A stretch of DNA of 64,000 bases from Sphingomonas parva (ex Maeng et al. 2020). GTDB taxonomy: Bacteria > Pseudomonadota > Alphaproteobacteria > Sphingomonadales > Sphingomonadaceae. Both the position numbers and the translations under genes were made by a program. The notes below the pieces were generated by a model. That model ran no database searches, was not told the DNA's origin, and saw only the letters and a program-made list of their open reading frames with translations. The stretch covers positions 62,001-126,000 of the forward strand of contig NZ_SPDV01000007.1 in assembly GCF_004564275.1 (NCBI RefSeq). The letters are read 5' to 3'. Below, in pieces: positions 8,991-20,229 of the stretch (within the stretch, counting starts at the first letter, position 1; every line of letters begins with the position of its first letter).

Positions 8991-11900
8991 TTATTCCGCG
9001 GCGACGGCGGTTTCGAGTTCGAGATCGGCGAGGGCGCGGCGATATTCGCTCGGCACCACCTTGACGAAGCGCTCCAGCGCGGCCGGCCAGTCTTCCAGCA
9101 GCGCACGTGCACGAGCGCTGCCGGTGGCGAGGTGATGGCGCTCGACCAGGATGCGCAGGCGCTCCGCATCGTAGCGCAGAGGGTGGCCCATGCCGTTGTC
9201 GTGTATGTCGACGGCTCGCTGGCGCGGCGCGCCTTCGCCGTAGGACGAGCCAGCGGGCGCGATGCGCTCCAACTCCACGCCGGCCTTGTTGCACTGCGCC
9301 TCGAGCGTTCCGTCGGGATCGTAGACATAGGCGATGCCGCCCGACATGCCGGCCGCGAAGTTGCGGCCGACCGGTCCTAGGATCGCGACGATGCCCCCCG
9401 TCATATACTCGCAGGCGTGGTCGCCGGCGCCCTCCACCACCGCCACGGCACCGGAATTGCGGACGGCGAAGCGCTCGCCGGCGACGCCGTTGAAATAGGC
9501 TTCGCCTGCAATCGCGCCGTAGAGGACGGTGTTGCCGACGATGATGTTGCTCGCGGCATCGCGGGTCGCCTGCGCCGGCTGGCGGATGACGATCCGGCCG
9601 CCGGAGAGACCCTTGCCGACATAATCGTTGCCGTCGCCGGTCAGCTCCAGCGTGATGCCATGAGCCAGGAAGGCGGCGAAGCTCTGGCCGCAGGTGCCGG
9701 TGAGACGGATGGTGATGGTGTCCGACGCCAGGCCTTCGTGGCCGAGACGCCGGGCGAGCTCGCCGGACAGCATCGTGCCGACGCTGCGATGGATGTTGCG
9801 CACCTCGCGCTCGATCAGCACCGGCTCGCCCTTTTCGAGGGCCGGGGCGGCAGCCGCGATCAGGTCGCGGTCGAAAACGCGGTCGAGCCCGTGCATCTGA
9901 TATTCGCTGTTCCAGCGCGCCGCCTGCGGATCGACCGCGGGGACGTGGAGCAGCGGAGCAAGATCGACGCCCTGCGCCTTCCAATGCTCGAGCGCGGGCC
10001 GGGCGTCGAGCAGCTCGGGCCGGCCGATCATTTCCTCCAGCCGGCGAACGCCGAGCGAGGCCATGATCTCGCGCAGCTCCTCGGCGACGAAGAAGAAATA
10101 GTTGATCACGTGCTCCGGCTGCCCGGTGAAGCGCCTGCGCAGCAGCGGATCCTGAGTAGCGACGCCGACCGGGCAGGTGTTGAGATGGCATTTGCGCATC
10201 ATGATGCAGCCGGCGGCGATCAGCGGCGCGGTGGCGAAGCCGAACTCGTCGGCGCCGAGGATCGCGGCGATGGCGACGTCCCGGCCGGTGCGCAGCCCGC
10301 CGTCGGCCTGGACCGAGATGCGGCCGCGCAGCCCGTTCAGCACCAGGGTCTGCTGGGTCTCGGCCAGGCCGATCTCCCAGGGAAGGCCGGCATGGGTCAG
10401 CGAGGTCAGCGGCGAGGCGCCGGTGCCGCCCTCGAAGCCGGAGATGGTGACGTGATCCGCCATCGCCTTTGCGACGCCGGCGGCGACGGTGCCGACGCCG
10501 ACTTCGGAAACCAGCTTGACCGAGATTCGCGCCCGCTCGTTGACGTTCTTCAGATCGTGGATCAGCTGCGCCAGATCTTCGATCGAATAGATGTCATGGT
10601 GCGGCGGCGGCGAGATCAGCCCGACGCCGGGCGTCGAATGGCGGACCGCGGCGATATGCCGATCGACCTTGTGGCCGGGCAGCTGGCCGCCCTCCCCGGG
10701 CTTTGCGCCCTGAGCGATCTTGATCTGCAGATCGTCGGCATTGACCAGATATTCGGTGGTCACTCCGAAGCGACCGGAGGCGATCTGCTTGATCCGGGAG
10801 CGCATCGAATCGCCGTTCGGCAGCGGCTTGAAGCGGTCCCGTTCCTCGCCGCCCTCGCCGGTGTTGGAGCGCGCGCCGATCCGGTTCATCGCGACGGCCA
10901 GCGTGGTGTGCGCCTCGCGGCTGATCGAGCCGAAGCTCATCGCGCCGGTGGCGAAGCGCTTGACGATCTCGCTCGCCGGCTGGACTTCTTCGAGCGGCAC
11001 CGGCGCCTGGGCCGGCTTGAGCTCGAGCAGGCCGCGCAGGGTCAGCAGCCGCTTGCTCTGTGCGTTGATCTCGGCGGCGAACGCCCGGTACTTCTCCGGG
11101 ATCTCGCCCCGGACCGCATGCTGCAGGTTGGCGACGCTCTCCGGCGTCCAGGCATGGTCCTCGCCGCCGGTCCGATAGGTATAGGTACCCGCGATCGGCA
11201 GCGCCTCGGCTGTGCGGCGGGCAAAGGCCTCGCGGTGGCGCCGCGCGGCTTCCTCGGCGATCTCGTCGATGCCGGCGCCCTCGATCATCGTCGCGGTCCC
11301 GGTGAAGTATTTCTCGACGAAGGCGCTCGACAGGCCCACGGCGTCGAAGATCTGGGCTCCGCAATAGGATTGGAAGGTGGAGATGCCCATCTTGGACATC
11401 ACCTTCAGCATGCCCTTGCCGGCCGCCTTGACGTAGTTCCGGCGCACCTCCTCGGCGGACAGCGCCACCTCGCCCTTCGCCCGCAGCGCCTCGAGCGTCT
11501 CGAACGCGAGATAGGGGTTGATCGCTTCGGCGCCGTAGCCGGCGAGGACGCAGAAATGATGGACCTCGCGGGCCTCGCCGGTCTCGACGACCAGGCCGGT
11601 CTGCATGCGCAGGCCCTGGCGGATCAGGTGATGATGGACCGCGCCGGTGGCGAGCGCCGCCGGAATCGGCACCCGGTCCGGGCCCACGCTGCGATCGGAC
11701 AGGATCAGCACGTTGATGTCGGCCAGCACCGCCTCGGTCGCTTCCCAGCAGAGGCGCTGGACCGCCGCCTCGAGCGCCTTGCCGGTGCCGCCCTCGGGCC
11801 AGGTGGCGTCGAGCGTGCGGGTGCGGAACGCGCCGTCGAGCACGTCACGGATCGAGCGGATCTTCTCCAGATCCTCGTTGGCGAGGATAGGCTGCGAGAC

Positions 11901-13610
11901 CTCGAGCCTTTTGTGGGTGCCGGCATGGTGGCCGAGCAGGTTCGGCCGCGGGCCGATCATCGAGACCAATGACATCACCATAGCCTCGCGGATCGGGTCG
12001 ATCGGCGGGTTGGTGACCTGGGCGAAGTTCTGCTTGAAATATTCGGTGAGCAGCTTCGGCCGTCGCGACAGCACGGCGATCGGCGTATCGGTGCCCATCG
12101 ATCCGATCGGATCGTCTCCCTGCCGCCCCATCGGCGCGAGGAAGAGCTTCAGATCCTCCTCGCTATAGCCGAACGCCTTCTGCAGTCGGGCGAGCTCGTC
12201 GGAATCGTGGCTGGGCGGCGGTGCGTCCTCGCTGGCGGGCAGGTTCTCGAGCCGAAACTGCGTCTCGCGCAGCCAGTCTCCATACGGATGTGCCTTGGCG
12301 AGCCGGGCCTTGATCTCCTCGTCCTCGACGATGCGGCCTTCCTCGAGATCGATCAGCAGCATGCGGCCGGGCTGGAGCCGCCACTTGCGCGCGATCCTCT
12401 CTTCCGGGATCGGCAGCACCCCGCTCTCCGAGGCCATGATGATCCGGTCGTCGTCGGTGACGGTGAAGCGCGCGGGGCGGAGGCCGTTGCGGTCGAGCGT
12501 CGCGCCGATCTGGCGACCGTCGGTGAAGGCGATGGCGGCGGGCCCGTCCCACGGCTCCATCAGAGCCGCATAATATTCGTAGAAGGCGCGCCGCTGCGCA
12601 TCCATCTGGGCATTGCCGGCCCAGGCTTCCGGGATCAGCATCATCACCGCATGGGGAAGCGAATAGCCGCCGGCGACGAGCAGCTCGAGGGCGTTGTCGA
12701 GGCTGGCGGTGTCCGACTGGCCGTGCGGGATCAGCGGCCACATCTTGTCGAGGTCGGCGCCGAGCAGCGGCGATTCGAGCGTGCGGCGGCGCGCGTTCAT
12801 CCAGTTCACATTGCCGCGCACCGTGTTGATCTCGCCGTTGTGAGCGATGAAGCGGAACGGATGGGCCAGCTTCCACGAGGGGAAGGTGTTGGTCGAGAAA
12901 CGCTGGTGAACGAGCGCCAGCGCCGATCTGGTCAGCGGATTGACGAGATCCTTGTAGAAACTGCCGACCTGGGTGGCGAGCAGCAGCCCCTTGTAGATGA
13001 TCGTCCGGCTCGAGAAGCTCGGGATGTAGAAATCGGCGAGGCCGGGTAGATCTCGCTTCTCGGCGAGCTCGGACAGCGGATTCTGGGTCTGCTTTCGGAT
13101 GGTGAGCAGCTTGCGCTCGAACGCGTCCTGATCCCTCACGCGAGGGCCGCGGGCGACGATCGCCTGGCGGATGACCGGCATCGCCGCCACGATCGTCGGG
13201 CTCATCCCCTTCGGGTCGGTCGGCACGTCTCGCCAGCCGAGGAGCACCTGACCCTCGATCTCGATGTAGCGCTCGAGGCGGGCGATCGCCGCTTCCCGGC
13301 TCTCCGCATCGCGGGGCAGGAAGCACATGGCGACCGCATAGTCGCCCGGGGCCGGGAGAGCGATGCCCTGGGCCTCGGCCCAGTGGCGGAAAAGATCGTC
13401 GGGAATCTGGATCAGGCAGCCCGCGCCGTCGCCGATCAGGGGGTCCGCGCCGACCGCGCCGCGATGGTCGAGATTGGCGAGGATCTGCAGGCCGTCGCGA
13501 ACGATGTCGTTGCTCTTCTCGCCCTTGATGTTGGCGATGAAGCCGACGCCGCATGCGTCCTTCTCGTTGCGCGGATCGTAGAGCCCCTGCTTTCCCGGCG
13601 CCTTCACCAT
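8991..13610 (-). CDS. gltB: Glutamate synthase, large (alpha) subunit
   Basis: A 1539-residue glutamine amidotransferase-synthase. Cys20 in EKDACGVGF should become the N-terminal nucleophile after removal of a 19-residue propeptide. The type II glutaminase domain is followed by the central and FMN-binding synthase domains ([19 protein letters not shown]), the 3Fe-4S cysteines in [15 protein letters not shown], and the C-terminal beta-helix. Its ATG shares one base with the leuD stop (TGATG), so translation is probably coupled to the leucine genes. This physical link between nitrogen assimilation and branched-chain synthesis is unusual. Confidence 0.97.
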   Translation of the reverse strand: MVKAPGKQGLYDPRNEKDACGVGFIANIKGEKSNDIVRDGLQILANLDHRGAVGADPLIGDGAGCLIQIPDDLFRHWAEAQGIALPAPGDYAVAMCFLPRDAESREAAIARLERYIEIEGQVLLGWRDVPTDPKGMSPTIVAAMPVIRQAIVARGPRVRDQDAFERKLLTIRKQTQNPLSELAEKRDLPGLADFYIPSFSSRTIIYKGLLLATQVGSFYKDLVNPLTRSALALVHQRFSTNTFPSWKLAHPFRFIAHNGEINTVRGNVNWMNARRRTLESPLLGADLDKMWPLIPHGQSDTASLDNALELLVAGGYSLPHAVMMLIPEAWAGNAQMDAQRRAFYEYYAALMEPWDGPAAIAFTDGRQIGATLDRNGLRPARFTVTDDDRIIMASESGVLPIPEERIARKWRLQPGRMLLIDLEEGRIVEDEEIKARLAKAHPYGDWLRETQFRLENLPASEDAPPPSHDSDELARLQKAFGYSEEDLKLFLAPMGRQGDDPIGSMGTDTPIAVLSRRPKLLTEYFKQNFAQVTNPPIDPIREAMVMSLVSMIGPRPNLLGHHAGTHKRLEVSQPILANEDLEKIRSIRDVLDGAFRTRTLDATWPEGGTGKALEAAVQRLCWEATEAVLADINVLILSDRSVGPDRVPIPAALATGAVHHHLIRQGLRMQTGLVVETGEAREVHHFCVLAGYGAEAINPYLAFETLEALRAKGEVALSAEEVRRNYVKAAGKGMLKVMSKMGISTFQSYCGAQIFDAVGLSSAFVEKYFTGTATMIEGAGIDEIAEEAARRHREAFARRTAEALPIAGTYTYRTGGEDHAWTPESVANLQHAVRGEIPEKYRAFAAEINAQSKRLLTLRGLLELKPAQAPVPLEEVQPASEIVKRFATGAMSFGSISREAHTTLAVAMNRIGARSNTGEGGEERDRFKPLPNGDSMRSRIKQIASGRFGVTTEYLVNADDLQIKIAQGAKPGEGGQLPGHKVDRHIAAVRHSTPGVGLISPPPHHDIYSIEDLAQLIHDLKNVNERARISVKLVSEVGVGTVAAGVAKAMADHVTISGFEGGTGASPLTSLTHAGLPWEIGLAETQQTLVLNGLRGRISVQADGGLRTGRDVAIAAILGADEFGFATAPLIAAGCIMMRKCHLNTCPVGVATQDPLLRRRFTGQPEHVINYFFFVAEELREIMASLGVRRLEEMIGRPELLDARPALEHWKAQGVDLAPLLHVPAVDPQAARWNSEYQMHGLDRVFDRDLIAAAAPALEKGEPVLIEREVRNIHRSVGTMLSGELARRLGHEGLASDTITIRLTGTCGQSFAAFLAHGITLELTGDGNDYVGKGLSGGRIVIRQPAQATRDAASNIIVGNTVLYGAIAGEAYFNGVAGERFAVRNSGAVAVVEGAGDHACEYMTGGIVAILGPVGRNFAAGMSGGIAYVYDPDGTLEAQCNKAGVELERIAPAGSSYGEGAPRQRAVDIHDNGMGHPLRYDAERLRILVERHHLATGSARARALLEDWPAALERFVKVVPSEYRRALADLELETAVAAE

Positions 13611-14173
13611 CAGATACCCGTCCGTAGCTCATAGGCCCGGATCGCTGCCTCACTGGCGAGCGTCAGGGCGATTTCATCAAGGCCCCCGAGCAGGCAGTCC
13701 CGCCTGAAGGGATCCAATTCGAAGCTGAAGCGGTCCTGGAGCGGCGACGTTACCGTCATCGTCTCCAGATCGACCGTGAGGGGCAGCTCCTTCGCAACGC
13801 TCAGAAGCCGGTCCACGGCCGCCTGAGGCAGGACTACCGTCAGGATCCCATTTTTGAAAGCGTTGCCGGAAAAAATATCCGAGAAGCTCGATGCGATCAC
13901 GGCGCGGACGCCGAGATCGGCCAGCGCCCAGGCGGCATGCTCGCGGCTGGATCCGCACCCGAAATTGTCGCCGGCAATCAGGATAGGCGCCCGCGCAAAG
14001 GCAGGATCGTCGAAGACATTGCCAGCCTGGGCCCGGATCGACCCGAAGGCGTGGCGGCCGAGGCCGGAGCGCTCGATCGTCTTCAGATGCTCGGCGCCGA
14101 TGATGACGTCGGTATCGACATTCGGGCGGCCGAGTGGAATCGCCCGACCCTCGACCCGCGTGAACGGACTCAT
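13610..14173 (-). CDS. leuD: 3-isopropylmalate dehydratase, small subunit
   Basis: A 187-residue partner of LeuC in isomerising 2- to 3-isopropylmalate in leucine synthesis. It shows the swivel-domain motifs [11 protein letters not shown] and [13 protein letters not shown] near the N-terminus and [11 protein letters not shown] further on. The open frame extends 66 codons upstream into leuC, but the ATG at 14173 overlaps the leuC stop by four bases (ATGA) and gives the normal family start MSPFTRVEG. The stop overlaps the gltB start codon by one base. Confidence 0.95.
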   Translation of the reverse strand: MSPFTRVEGRAIPLGRPNVDTDVIIGAEHLKTIERSGLGRHAFGSIRAQAGNVFDDPAFARAPILIAGDNFGCGSSREHAAWALADLGVRAVIASSFSDIFSGNAFKNGILTVVLPQAAVDRLLSVAKELPLTVDLETMTVTSPLQDRFSFELDPFRRDCLLGGLDEIALTLASEAAIRAYELRTGI

Positions 14174-15600
14174 CGCAGCAGCTCCCGCACGTCGGCGAGG
14201 TGGCCGGTCACCGCCGCTGCCGCCGCCATGGCCGGCGAGACCAGATGTGTGCGGGCGCCGGGGCCCTGGCGCCCGACGAAGTTGCGGTTGGAAGTGGATG
14301 CGCAGCGCTCGCGGGGCGGTACCTTGTCCGGATTCATCGCCAGACACATCGAGCAACCGGGCTCGCGCCACTCGAATCCCGCCTCCCGGAAGATTCGGTC
14401 GAGCCCCTCCGCCTCGGCCTGCCGCTTGACCAGCCCGGAGCCGGGAACGACCAGCGCCTGCTTGATCCGATCGGCGACATGGCGGCCGCGGACCACGTCC
14501 GCTGCGGCGCGCAGATCCTCGATCCGGCTGTTGGTGCAGCTGCCGATGAAGATGTGCTCGACCGGCACGTCCTGCAGCGCGGCCCCGGCCGTCAGGCCCA
14601 TATATTCGAGCGCCTTGCGCGCCGCTTCCTGCCGCGCCGGATCGGCGAAGCTCTCCGGATCCGGTATCGTGCCGGTGATCGGCGCGACGTCGTCGGGGCT
14701 GGTGCCCCAGGTGACGGTCGGCGCCACGTCGGCCGCGTCCATGATCAGGGACCGGTCGAACCTGGCGCCCTCGTCGGTGGCCAGCTGCCGCCAGCGCGCG
14801 ATCGCCGCCTCCCAGGCGGCGCCGCTCGGCGCCATCGGCCGGCCCTTCAAATAGTCGAACGTCTTCTCGTCAGGCGCGAACAGGCCCGACCGCGCGCCGG
14901 CCTCGATCGACATGTTGGCGACGGTCAGGCGTCCCTCGACGCTCATCTCCGAGAAGGTCGAGCCGCGATATTCGAGGACGTAGCCCGCACCGCCGGCGGC
15001 GCCGAGACGGCCGATGATCGCCAGGATCAGGTCCTTGGGCGAGACGCCGAAGCCGAGCTTGCCGTCGACGCGGATCTCCATCGTCTTCGACGGCTTGAGC
15101 AGCAAGGTCTGGGTCGCCAGGACGTGCTCGACCTCGCTGGTGCCGATGCCGAAGGCGAGCGCGCCCATTGCGCCATGGGCGGCGGTGTGGCTGTCCCCGC
15201 AGACCACAGTCGTGCCCGGAAGGGTGAAGCCCTGCTCCGGCCCGACGACGTGGACGATGCCCTGCTCGGCTGCGGTCGCCTCGATATAGGGCACGCCGAA
15301 ATCGGCGACGTTCGCCTCGAGCGCGGCGAGCTGGCCGGCGCTGGCCTGATCGGAGATGGGCAGCCGCATGCCGTCGCCGTCGACGCGCGGGGTCGTCGGC
15401 AGATTGTGGTCGGCGACCGCCAGGGTCAGCTCCGGGCGGCGAACCTGGCGGCCGGCGAGACGAAGACCTTCGAACGCCTGGGGCGAGGTGACTTCATGGA
15501 CGAGGTGCCGATCGATGTAGATCAGGCATGTGCCGTCCTCGCGCCGTTCGACGACGTGCGCGTCCCAGATCTTCTCGTAGAGGGTGCGGGGAGCGGTCAC
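14170..15600 (-). CDS. leuC: 3-isopropylmalate dehydratase, large subunit
   Basis: A 476-residue aconitase-family subunit carrying the 4Fe-4S cluster for leucine synthesis. Cluster cysteines are visible in [12 protein letters not shown] and in [23 protein letters not shown] and ADHNLPTT are family signatures. It starts with GTG at 15600, overlapping the leuB stop by four bases (GTGA). It lies between leuB and leuD in the ilv-leu-glt cluster, so all leucine-specific enzymes are made together. Confidence 0.96.
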   Translation of the reverse strand: MTAPRTLYEKIWDAHVVERREDGTCLIYIDRHLVHEVTSPQAFEGLRLAGRQVRRPELTLAVADHNLPTTPRVDGDGMRLPISDQASAGQLAALEANVADFGVPYIEATAAEQGIVHVVGPEQGFTLPGTTVVCGDSHTAAHGAMGALAFGIGTSEVEHVLATQTLLLKPSKTMEIRVDGKLGFGVSPKDLILAIIGRLGAAGGAGYVLEYRGSTFSEMSVEGRLTVANMSIEAGARSGLFAPDEKTFDYLKGRPMAPSGAAWEAAIARWRQLATDEGARFDRSLIMDAADVAPTVTWGTSPDDVAPITGTIPDPESFADPARQEAARKALEYMGLTAGAALQDVPVEHIFIGSCTNSRIEDLRAAADVVRGRHVADRIKQALVVPGSGLVKRQAEAEGLDRIFREAGFEWREPGCSMCLAMNPDKVPPRERCASTSNRNFVGRQGPGARTHLVSPAMAAAAAVTGHLADVRELLR

Positions 15601-16697
15601 GCGCAGCAGCCCCGGTTGATCGCGAGATGCTCGATCATCGCCTTGTGGCGCGCCAGCCGCGCCTCGAGTCTCTCGCGCACCTGGGCGCCGAAGCCGGAAC
15701 AGCGCGCATCGCCGCCGAGATCGGCGGTGCGGACGCCGTCGACCAGCACCTGCTCGAGCGCATTGTTCAGCATCGCGGCCTGCTCGGGGAGGCCGAGGCC
15801 GAGTTCGAGCAGCATCGCGGCGCTGGCGATCGCTCCGGCCGGATTGGCGATGTCGAGGCCGGCGATGTCGGGCGCCGAGCCGTGGATCGGCTCGAACATC
15901 ATCGGTCCGTCCTCACCGCGGCTGGCCGAGCCGAGCAGGCCGATCGAGCCGCCGATCACCGAAAGCTGGTCCGACAGGATGTCGCCGAAAAGGTTCTCGG
16001 TCAGGATGACGTCGAACCGGCCCGGCGCTGCGACCAGGGCCATGGCCGCGGCATCCACATACATGTGGTCGAGAGCCACGTCGGGATATTGCGCCGCCAC
16101 GTCTTCGACCACGCGCCGCCACAATTTCGAGGTGGCAAGGACGTTGGCCTTGTCGACCGAGGTGACCTTGCCGCCGCGGCGTCCCGCCTCGCGGAACGCG
16201 ACATGGGCGATCCGTTCCACCTCTTCCCGGGAGTAGGTGCAGAGATCGGTGGCCACCTCGCCTTCATCCGTCCGCGCTCCGAAATAGAGACCGCCGGTCA
16301 GCTCGCGCACCACCAGCACGTCGGCGCCGGCGGCGACCTTCGCCTTCAGCGGGGAGAGGTCCTCGAGGCCTTCGATAACGCGAGCGGGCCGCAGGTTCGC
16401 GAACAGGCCCAGCGCGCTCCTGAGGCCGAGCAGGCCGGCCTCAGGGCGCTTCTCGGCCCTGTCCCACTTCGGTCCGCCGACGGCGCCGAGGAAGATCGCG
16501 TCGGCGTTGCGGCACGCCTTGAGCGTGCTCTCCGGCAGAGGATCGCCGCACGCGTCGATCGCCGCGCCGCCGAAAGGATGTTCCTCGAAGCGGAAGCCGA
16601 GATCGAAATGATCGGAGAGCAGATCGAGGCAGGCGACCGCCTCGCGAGTCACTTCCGGTCCGATGCCGTCCCCCGGCAGGATGATGATCTTGGTCAC
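15597..16697 (-). CDS. leuB: 3-isopropylmalate dehydrogenase
   Basis: A 366-residue NAD-dependent oxidative decarboxylase turning 3-isopropylmalate into 2-oxoisocaproate. The family's N-terminus [13 protein letters not shown], the metal-binding region [10 protein letters not shown] and the cofactor region [13 protein letters not shown] are all present. The start is GTG at 16697 with a GAAGGAAAG ribosome site; leuA ends 15 bp upstream. The stop overlaps the leuC start. Confidence 0.96.
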   Translation of the reverse strand: MTKIIILPGDGIGPEVTREAVACLDLLSDHFDLGFRFEEHPFGGAAIDACGDPLPESTLKACRNADAIFLGAVGGPKWDRAEKRPEAGLLGLRSALGLFANLRPARVIEGLEDLSPLKAKVAAGADVLVVRELTGGLYFGARTDEGEVATDLCTYSREEVERIAHVAFREAGRRGGKVTSVDKANVLATSKLWRRVVEDVAAQYPDVALDHMYVDAAAMALVAAPGRFDVILTENLFGDILSDQLSVIGGSIGLLGSASRGEDGPMMFEPIHGSAPDIAGLDIANPAGAIASAAMLLELGLGLPEQAAMLNNALEQVLVDGVRTADLGGDARCSGFGAQVRERLEARLARHKAMIEHLAINRGCCA

Positions 16698-16712
16698 GTT
16701 CTTTCCTTCGGG

Positions 16713-18293
16713 TCAGGCGGCGCGAGAGCCGGCCGAGAAGCTGCCGCGCACGGCACGGACCGCTTCGGCATTGGAGGCGGCGTCGATGTAGGCGGAGACG
16801 CAGCAGGGCAGGATGTCGCGGGCGCGGGCACGGCCGGCGAAGATCTCGCCCTCCACCTCGATCTGGATCTCGACGAGAACGTTCGCGCCCTGGCCGTCGC
16901 TCGCCGGCTGCTCGGGATCGGCTGCGATATATTGCATCTCGAGCGCGTGGACTCGTGCCGGCACGCGGATCATCTGGCTGACCGCGGCGAAGGCCGCGTC
17001 GAGGGCGCCGGGCGCGCTGGCGATATCAGTGACGCGGCCGCGCTCGCCATGTTCCAGCTCGACCCGTGCGACCGGGTGCGACTTGCTCGAGACGGGCGCG
17101 CGGATGTCGACCTTGGAGAGGCTCCACAGCCGCTGCGGCCGGCCGCTTTCCTGCTCCGCGAGCAGCGCGAGCAGACGGGCGGTATCGACGATCCCGACCT
17201 CGTCGGCGACGGTGCGGAAAGCGGTGAAGGCGCTCTCCAGCTTCTCCCCGGTCAGGACATAGCCCAGCGCCTGCGCCCGCGCCGCGAGGGCGTGGCGGCC
17301 GCTGTGCTTGCCGAGCACGATCGCCTCGGTCGCGAGGCCGATGTCTTCCGGCTTCATGATTTCATAGGTCTCGCGATTCTGCAGGATGCCGTGCTGGTGG
17401 ATGCCGGATTCATGCGCGAAGGCGTTGGCGCCGACGATCGACTTGTTGCGCGGCGGCGGCGTGTTGGTGATCTGGGCGAGGATACGGCTTGCGGCCATGA
17501 TCCGCGTGGTGTCGATCGCCGTTTCGGCCTGGAAGAAATCGGCGCGGGTCTTCAGCGCCATCACGATGTCCTCCAGCGCGCAATTGCCGGCGCGTTCGCC
17601 GATGCCGTTCATCGCGCATTCGACCTGCCGGGCCCCGCCGCGGATCGCCGCCAGCGAATTGGCCACGGCCATGCCGAGATCGTCGTGATTGTGGGCGGAG
17701 AAGATCGTCTCGTCCGAACAATCGACGTTCGCGGTGAGGAAGCGGAACAGATCGTAGATCTCGTCCGGCGTGGTGTAGCCTACCGTGTCGGGCACGTTCA
17801 GCGTGGTGGCGCCGGCCTCTGCCGCGGCCGAGAGGCATTCGACCAGATAATCGCGCTCGGTGCGGATCGCGTCCTCGGCCGAGAATTCGACGTCGTCGGT
17901 GAAGCCGCGGGCGTAGGCGATGGCGGTGCGGATGTTCTCCAGCACCTTCTCGCGGCTCATGTGCAGCTTGAACTCGCGGTGCAGCGGGCTTGTGCCGATG
18001 AAGACGTGGATGCGGCGGCGCGGCGCCGGCGCGAGCGCAGCGCTGGCGGCGAGGATGTCGCCGCGGGTGGCGCGCGCCAGCGAGCAGATCACCGGGCCTT
18101 CGACCTGGCGGGCGATCTCCGCGATCGCATCGGCGTCCCGCTGACCCGAGGCAGCGAACCCCGCCTCGATCACGTCGACGTTGAGCGCGGCGAGAGCCTT
18201 GGCCATGCGCAGCTTGCCCTCCGGAGTCATCGAGAAACCGGGAGCCTGCTCGCCGTCGCGCAGGGTGGTGTCGAGAATGCGGACCATCGTCAT
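16713..18293 (-). CDS. leuA: 2-isopropylmalate synthase
   Basis: A 526-residue enzyme condensing acetyl-CoA with 2-oxoisovalerate, the committed step to leucine. The TIM-barrel motifs ILDTTLRDGEQAPG and FSAHNHDDLGMAVANS and the catalytic-region stretch GERAGNCALEDI are visible. The C-terminal third (from about residue 390) is the dimerisation and leucine feedback domain. The ATG at 18293 overlaps the stop of the acetolactate synthase small subunit by four bases; a second in-frame ATG lies two codons later. Confidence 0.96.
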   Translation of the reverse strand: MTMVRILDTTLRDGEQAPGFSMTPEGKLRMAKALAALNVDVIEAGFAASGQRDADAIAEIARQVEGPVICSLARATRGDILAASAALAPAPRRRIHVFIGTSPLHREFKLHMSREKVLENIRTAIAYARGFTDDVEFSAEDAIRTERDYLVECLSAAAEAGATTLNVPDTVGYTTPDEIYDLFRFLTANVDCSDETIFSAHNHDDLGMAVANSLAAIRGGARQVECAMNGIGERAGNCALEDIVMALKTRADFFQAETAIDTTRIMAASRILAQITNTPPPRNKSIVGANAFAHESGIHQHGILQNRETYEIMKPEDIGLATEAIVLGKHSGRHALAARAQALGYVLTGEKLESAFTAFRTVADEVGIVDTARLLALLAEQESGRPQRLWSLSKVDIRAPVSSKSHPVARVELEHGERGRVTDIASAPGALDAAFAAVSQMIRVPARVHALEMQYIAADPEQPASDGQGANVLVEIQIEVEGEIFAGRARARDILPCCVSAYIDAASNAEAVRAVRGSFSAGSRAA

Positions 18294-18538
18294 TGGGCTA
18301 CACCTTGGATGCAGGTTACGTTGCGGACGTCGTGGAGACGCTGGAGCTGGCCGGCGACCGTGTCGAGGCTGCGGCTGGCGTCCCGGGCGCGGACGTCGAG
18401 GGCGAGGGCGCCGCGGCCATCCGCCGCCTCCGTCATACGGATGCCGCGGACCTCGAATCCACGCCGCTCGACCAGGCCGAGGACGCGCAGCACGGCGCCC
18501 TCGTGCAGATCGAAATCGATGGTGAGCTGCCCGGTCAC
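18290..18538 (-). CDS. Acetolactate synthase small subunit, short ACT-domain (IlvM-like) type
   Basis: Only 82 residues, a single ACT domain (start TGQLTIDFDLHEGAVLRV, then GFEVRGIRM). This is the size of E. coli IlvM rather than the roughly 160-residue two-domain IlvN/IlvH of most alphaproteobacteria. It would bind the large subunit encoded just before it and tune activity or feedback. The GTG start at 18538 overlaps the large-subunit stop (GTGA); a longer reading upstream would overlap the large subunit for 85 codons and has no ACT similarity. The stop overlaps the leuA start (ATGA). The position makes the function likely, although the domain is short. Confidence 0.82.
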   Translation of the reverse strand: MTGQLTIDFDLHEGAVLRVLGLVERRGFEVRGIRMTEAADGRGALALDVRARDASRSLDTVAGQLQRLHDVRNVTCIQGVAQ

Positions 18539-20226
18539 TTGGCTTTCTCCAGCATCTGAACGTTCGAGCTGTTTGGCGGGACCAACGGCCACACGTTGGC
18601 GCGCGGATCGATCCGCACGTGGCAGAGGATCGGACCGTTGGTGGCGAGCAGCCGCTCGATCGCCGCCGGAACTTCGTCGCGATGATCGATGGTGAAGGCC
18701 TCGATCCCGAACGCCTGGGCGAGATCGGCGAAGTCCGGATTGTCGCTGAGGTCGATCTCCGAGAAATTCTCCTCGAAGAACAGTTCCTGCCACTGCCGGA
18801 CCATGCCGAGCTGCGAATTGTCGATCAGCACGATCTTCAGCGGCAGGCGATAGCGCCTGAGCGTCGCCAGCTCCTGGACGTTCATCATGATAGAGCCGTC
18901 ACCGGAGATTGTGATGACGGTCGCGTCCGGATCGGCGATCAGCGCGCCGATGCCGGCAGGCACGCCGTAGCCCATCGTGCCGAGACCGGCGGAGGTCAGG
19001 TGCGCCTGCGGACGCGAGAAGCGGCAATGCTGCGCCACCCACATCTGGTGCTGGCCGACGTCGCAGGTGAAGACCGCGTCGTCGCCCGCCGCCTCGGACA
19101 GGTCCTTCAGCAAGGCGGGCGCGTAGATCCCGCTTCCCGGCGCATCGTAGGACATCGCCCACATCGCCTTCTGGCGGCGGCAGAGCGCGGCCCAATGCTC
19201 GCTGTGCGCCGGCCTGGCATCGAGCGCGTCGAGGATCTTCGAGATGTCTCCGGAAATGCCGACGGCGGCGCGGCGCAGCTTGCCGATCTCGGCCGGGTCG
19301 CCGTCGATGTGGATGACGGTCGCACCGGGCGCGAACGTGTCCAGCTTGCCGGTCGCGCGATCGTCGAAGCGGGCGCCGACGCAGATCAGCAGATCGCATT
19401 TGTCGATCGCCATGTTTGCGGCGCGCATGCCGTGCATGCCGAGCATGCCGAGGAAATCGGGATGATCGGTGGGAATGCCGCCAAGGCCCTTCAGCGTCGC
19501 GACCGACGGCATGCCGGTGCGCGCCGCGAAGTCGCGCAACGCCCGCTCGGCGCGGGCGATGGCGATACCGCCGCCGAAATAGAGCACCGGGGCCCGCGCC
19601 TCGGCGATCAGCGCGTTGGCTGCCGCGATCAGCTGCGGATCGGCCTCGGGATGGGCGAAGCGCTCGACCGAGACCGGGTTCGGCACCGCCGCGCCGACGC
19701 CCATGTCTTTCGGCAAATCGATCAGCACCGGACCCGGACGGCCGCTTCTCGCCAGCTCGAATGCCTGGGCGAAGACTTGCGGAATCTCGGCGGTGCTGCG
19801 GATCACGAAGCTGTGCTTCACGATCGGCAGGGTGATGCCGAAGATGTCGACTTCCTGGAAGGCGTCGGTGCCGATCAGCGAGGTGGCCACCTGGCCGGTG
19901 ATCGCGACCATCGGCACGCTGTCCATGTAGGCGTTGGCGATTCCAGTGACGAGATTGGTGGCGCCGGGGCCGGACGTGGCGATGCACACGCCCGGCTCGC
20001 CGGTGACCCTGCCGTAGGCGTCGGCGGCGAGCGCCGCCGCCTGCTCGTGGCGGACCAGGATGTGCCTGAGGCCGGAGCCGGTCAGCGCATCGTAGAGCGG
20101 CATGATCGCCCCGCCCGGATAGCCGAAGACGGTGCGCACGCCCTCGCGCTCCAGAGCCTCGACGACGAGCCGGGCACCGGAGACCGGAGCCGTATCCGGC
20201 ACCGTGCTGGGAGCGTGCGCCGCCAC
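18535..20226 (-). CDS. ilvB: Acetolactate synthase, large subunit
   Basis: A 563-residue thiamine-diphosphate enzyme making acetolactate or acetohydroxybutyrate from pyruvate, the first common step to valine, leucine and isoleucine. The N-terminal domain carries VFGYPGGAIMPLYDAL and the catalytic glutamate region RHEQAAALAADAYG; SGPGATNLVTGIANAY and the C-terminal ThDP-binding motif GDGSIMMNVQELAT also match. The start is GTG at 20226, four bases after the ilvC stop. It could equally be named ilvG or ilvI. Confidence 0.95.
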   Translation of the reverse strand: MAAHAPSTVPDTAPVSGARLVVEALEREGVRTVFGYPGGAIMPLYDALTGSGLRHILVRHEQAAALAADAYGRVTGEPGVCIATSGPGATNLVTGIANAYMDSVPMVAITGQVATSLIGTDAFQEVDIFGITLPIVKHSFVIRSTAEIPQVFAQAFELARSGRPGPVLIDLPKDMGVGAAVPNPVSVERFAHPEADPQLIAAANALIAEARAPVLYFGGGIAIARAERALRDFAARTGMPSVATLKGLGGIPTDHPDFLGMLGMHGMRAANMAIDKCDLLICVGARFDDRATGKLDTFAPGATVIHIDGDPAEIGKLRRAAVGISGDISKILDALDARPAHSEHWAALCRRQKAMWAMSYDAPGSGIYAPALLKDLSEAAGDDAVFTCDVGQHQMWVAQHCRFSRPQAHLTSAGLGTMGYGVPAGIGALIADPDATVITISGDGSIMMNVQELATLRRYRLPLKIVLIDNSQLGMVRQWQELFFEENFSEIDLSDNPDFADLAQAFGIEAFTIDHRDEVPAAIERLLATNGPILCHVRIDPRANVWPLVPPNSSNVQMLEKAK

Positions 20227-20229
20227 GGC

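Noticed and set aside
13845-13850. ATCCCA operator-like string inside leuD
   Set aside because: It is inside coding sequence, lacks the rest of the motif and has no promoter.
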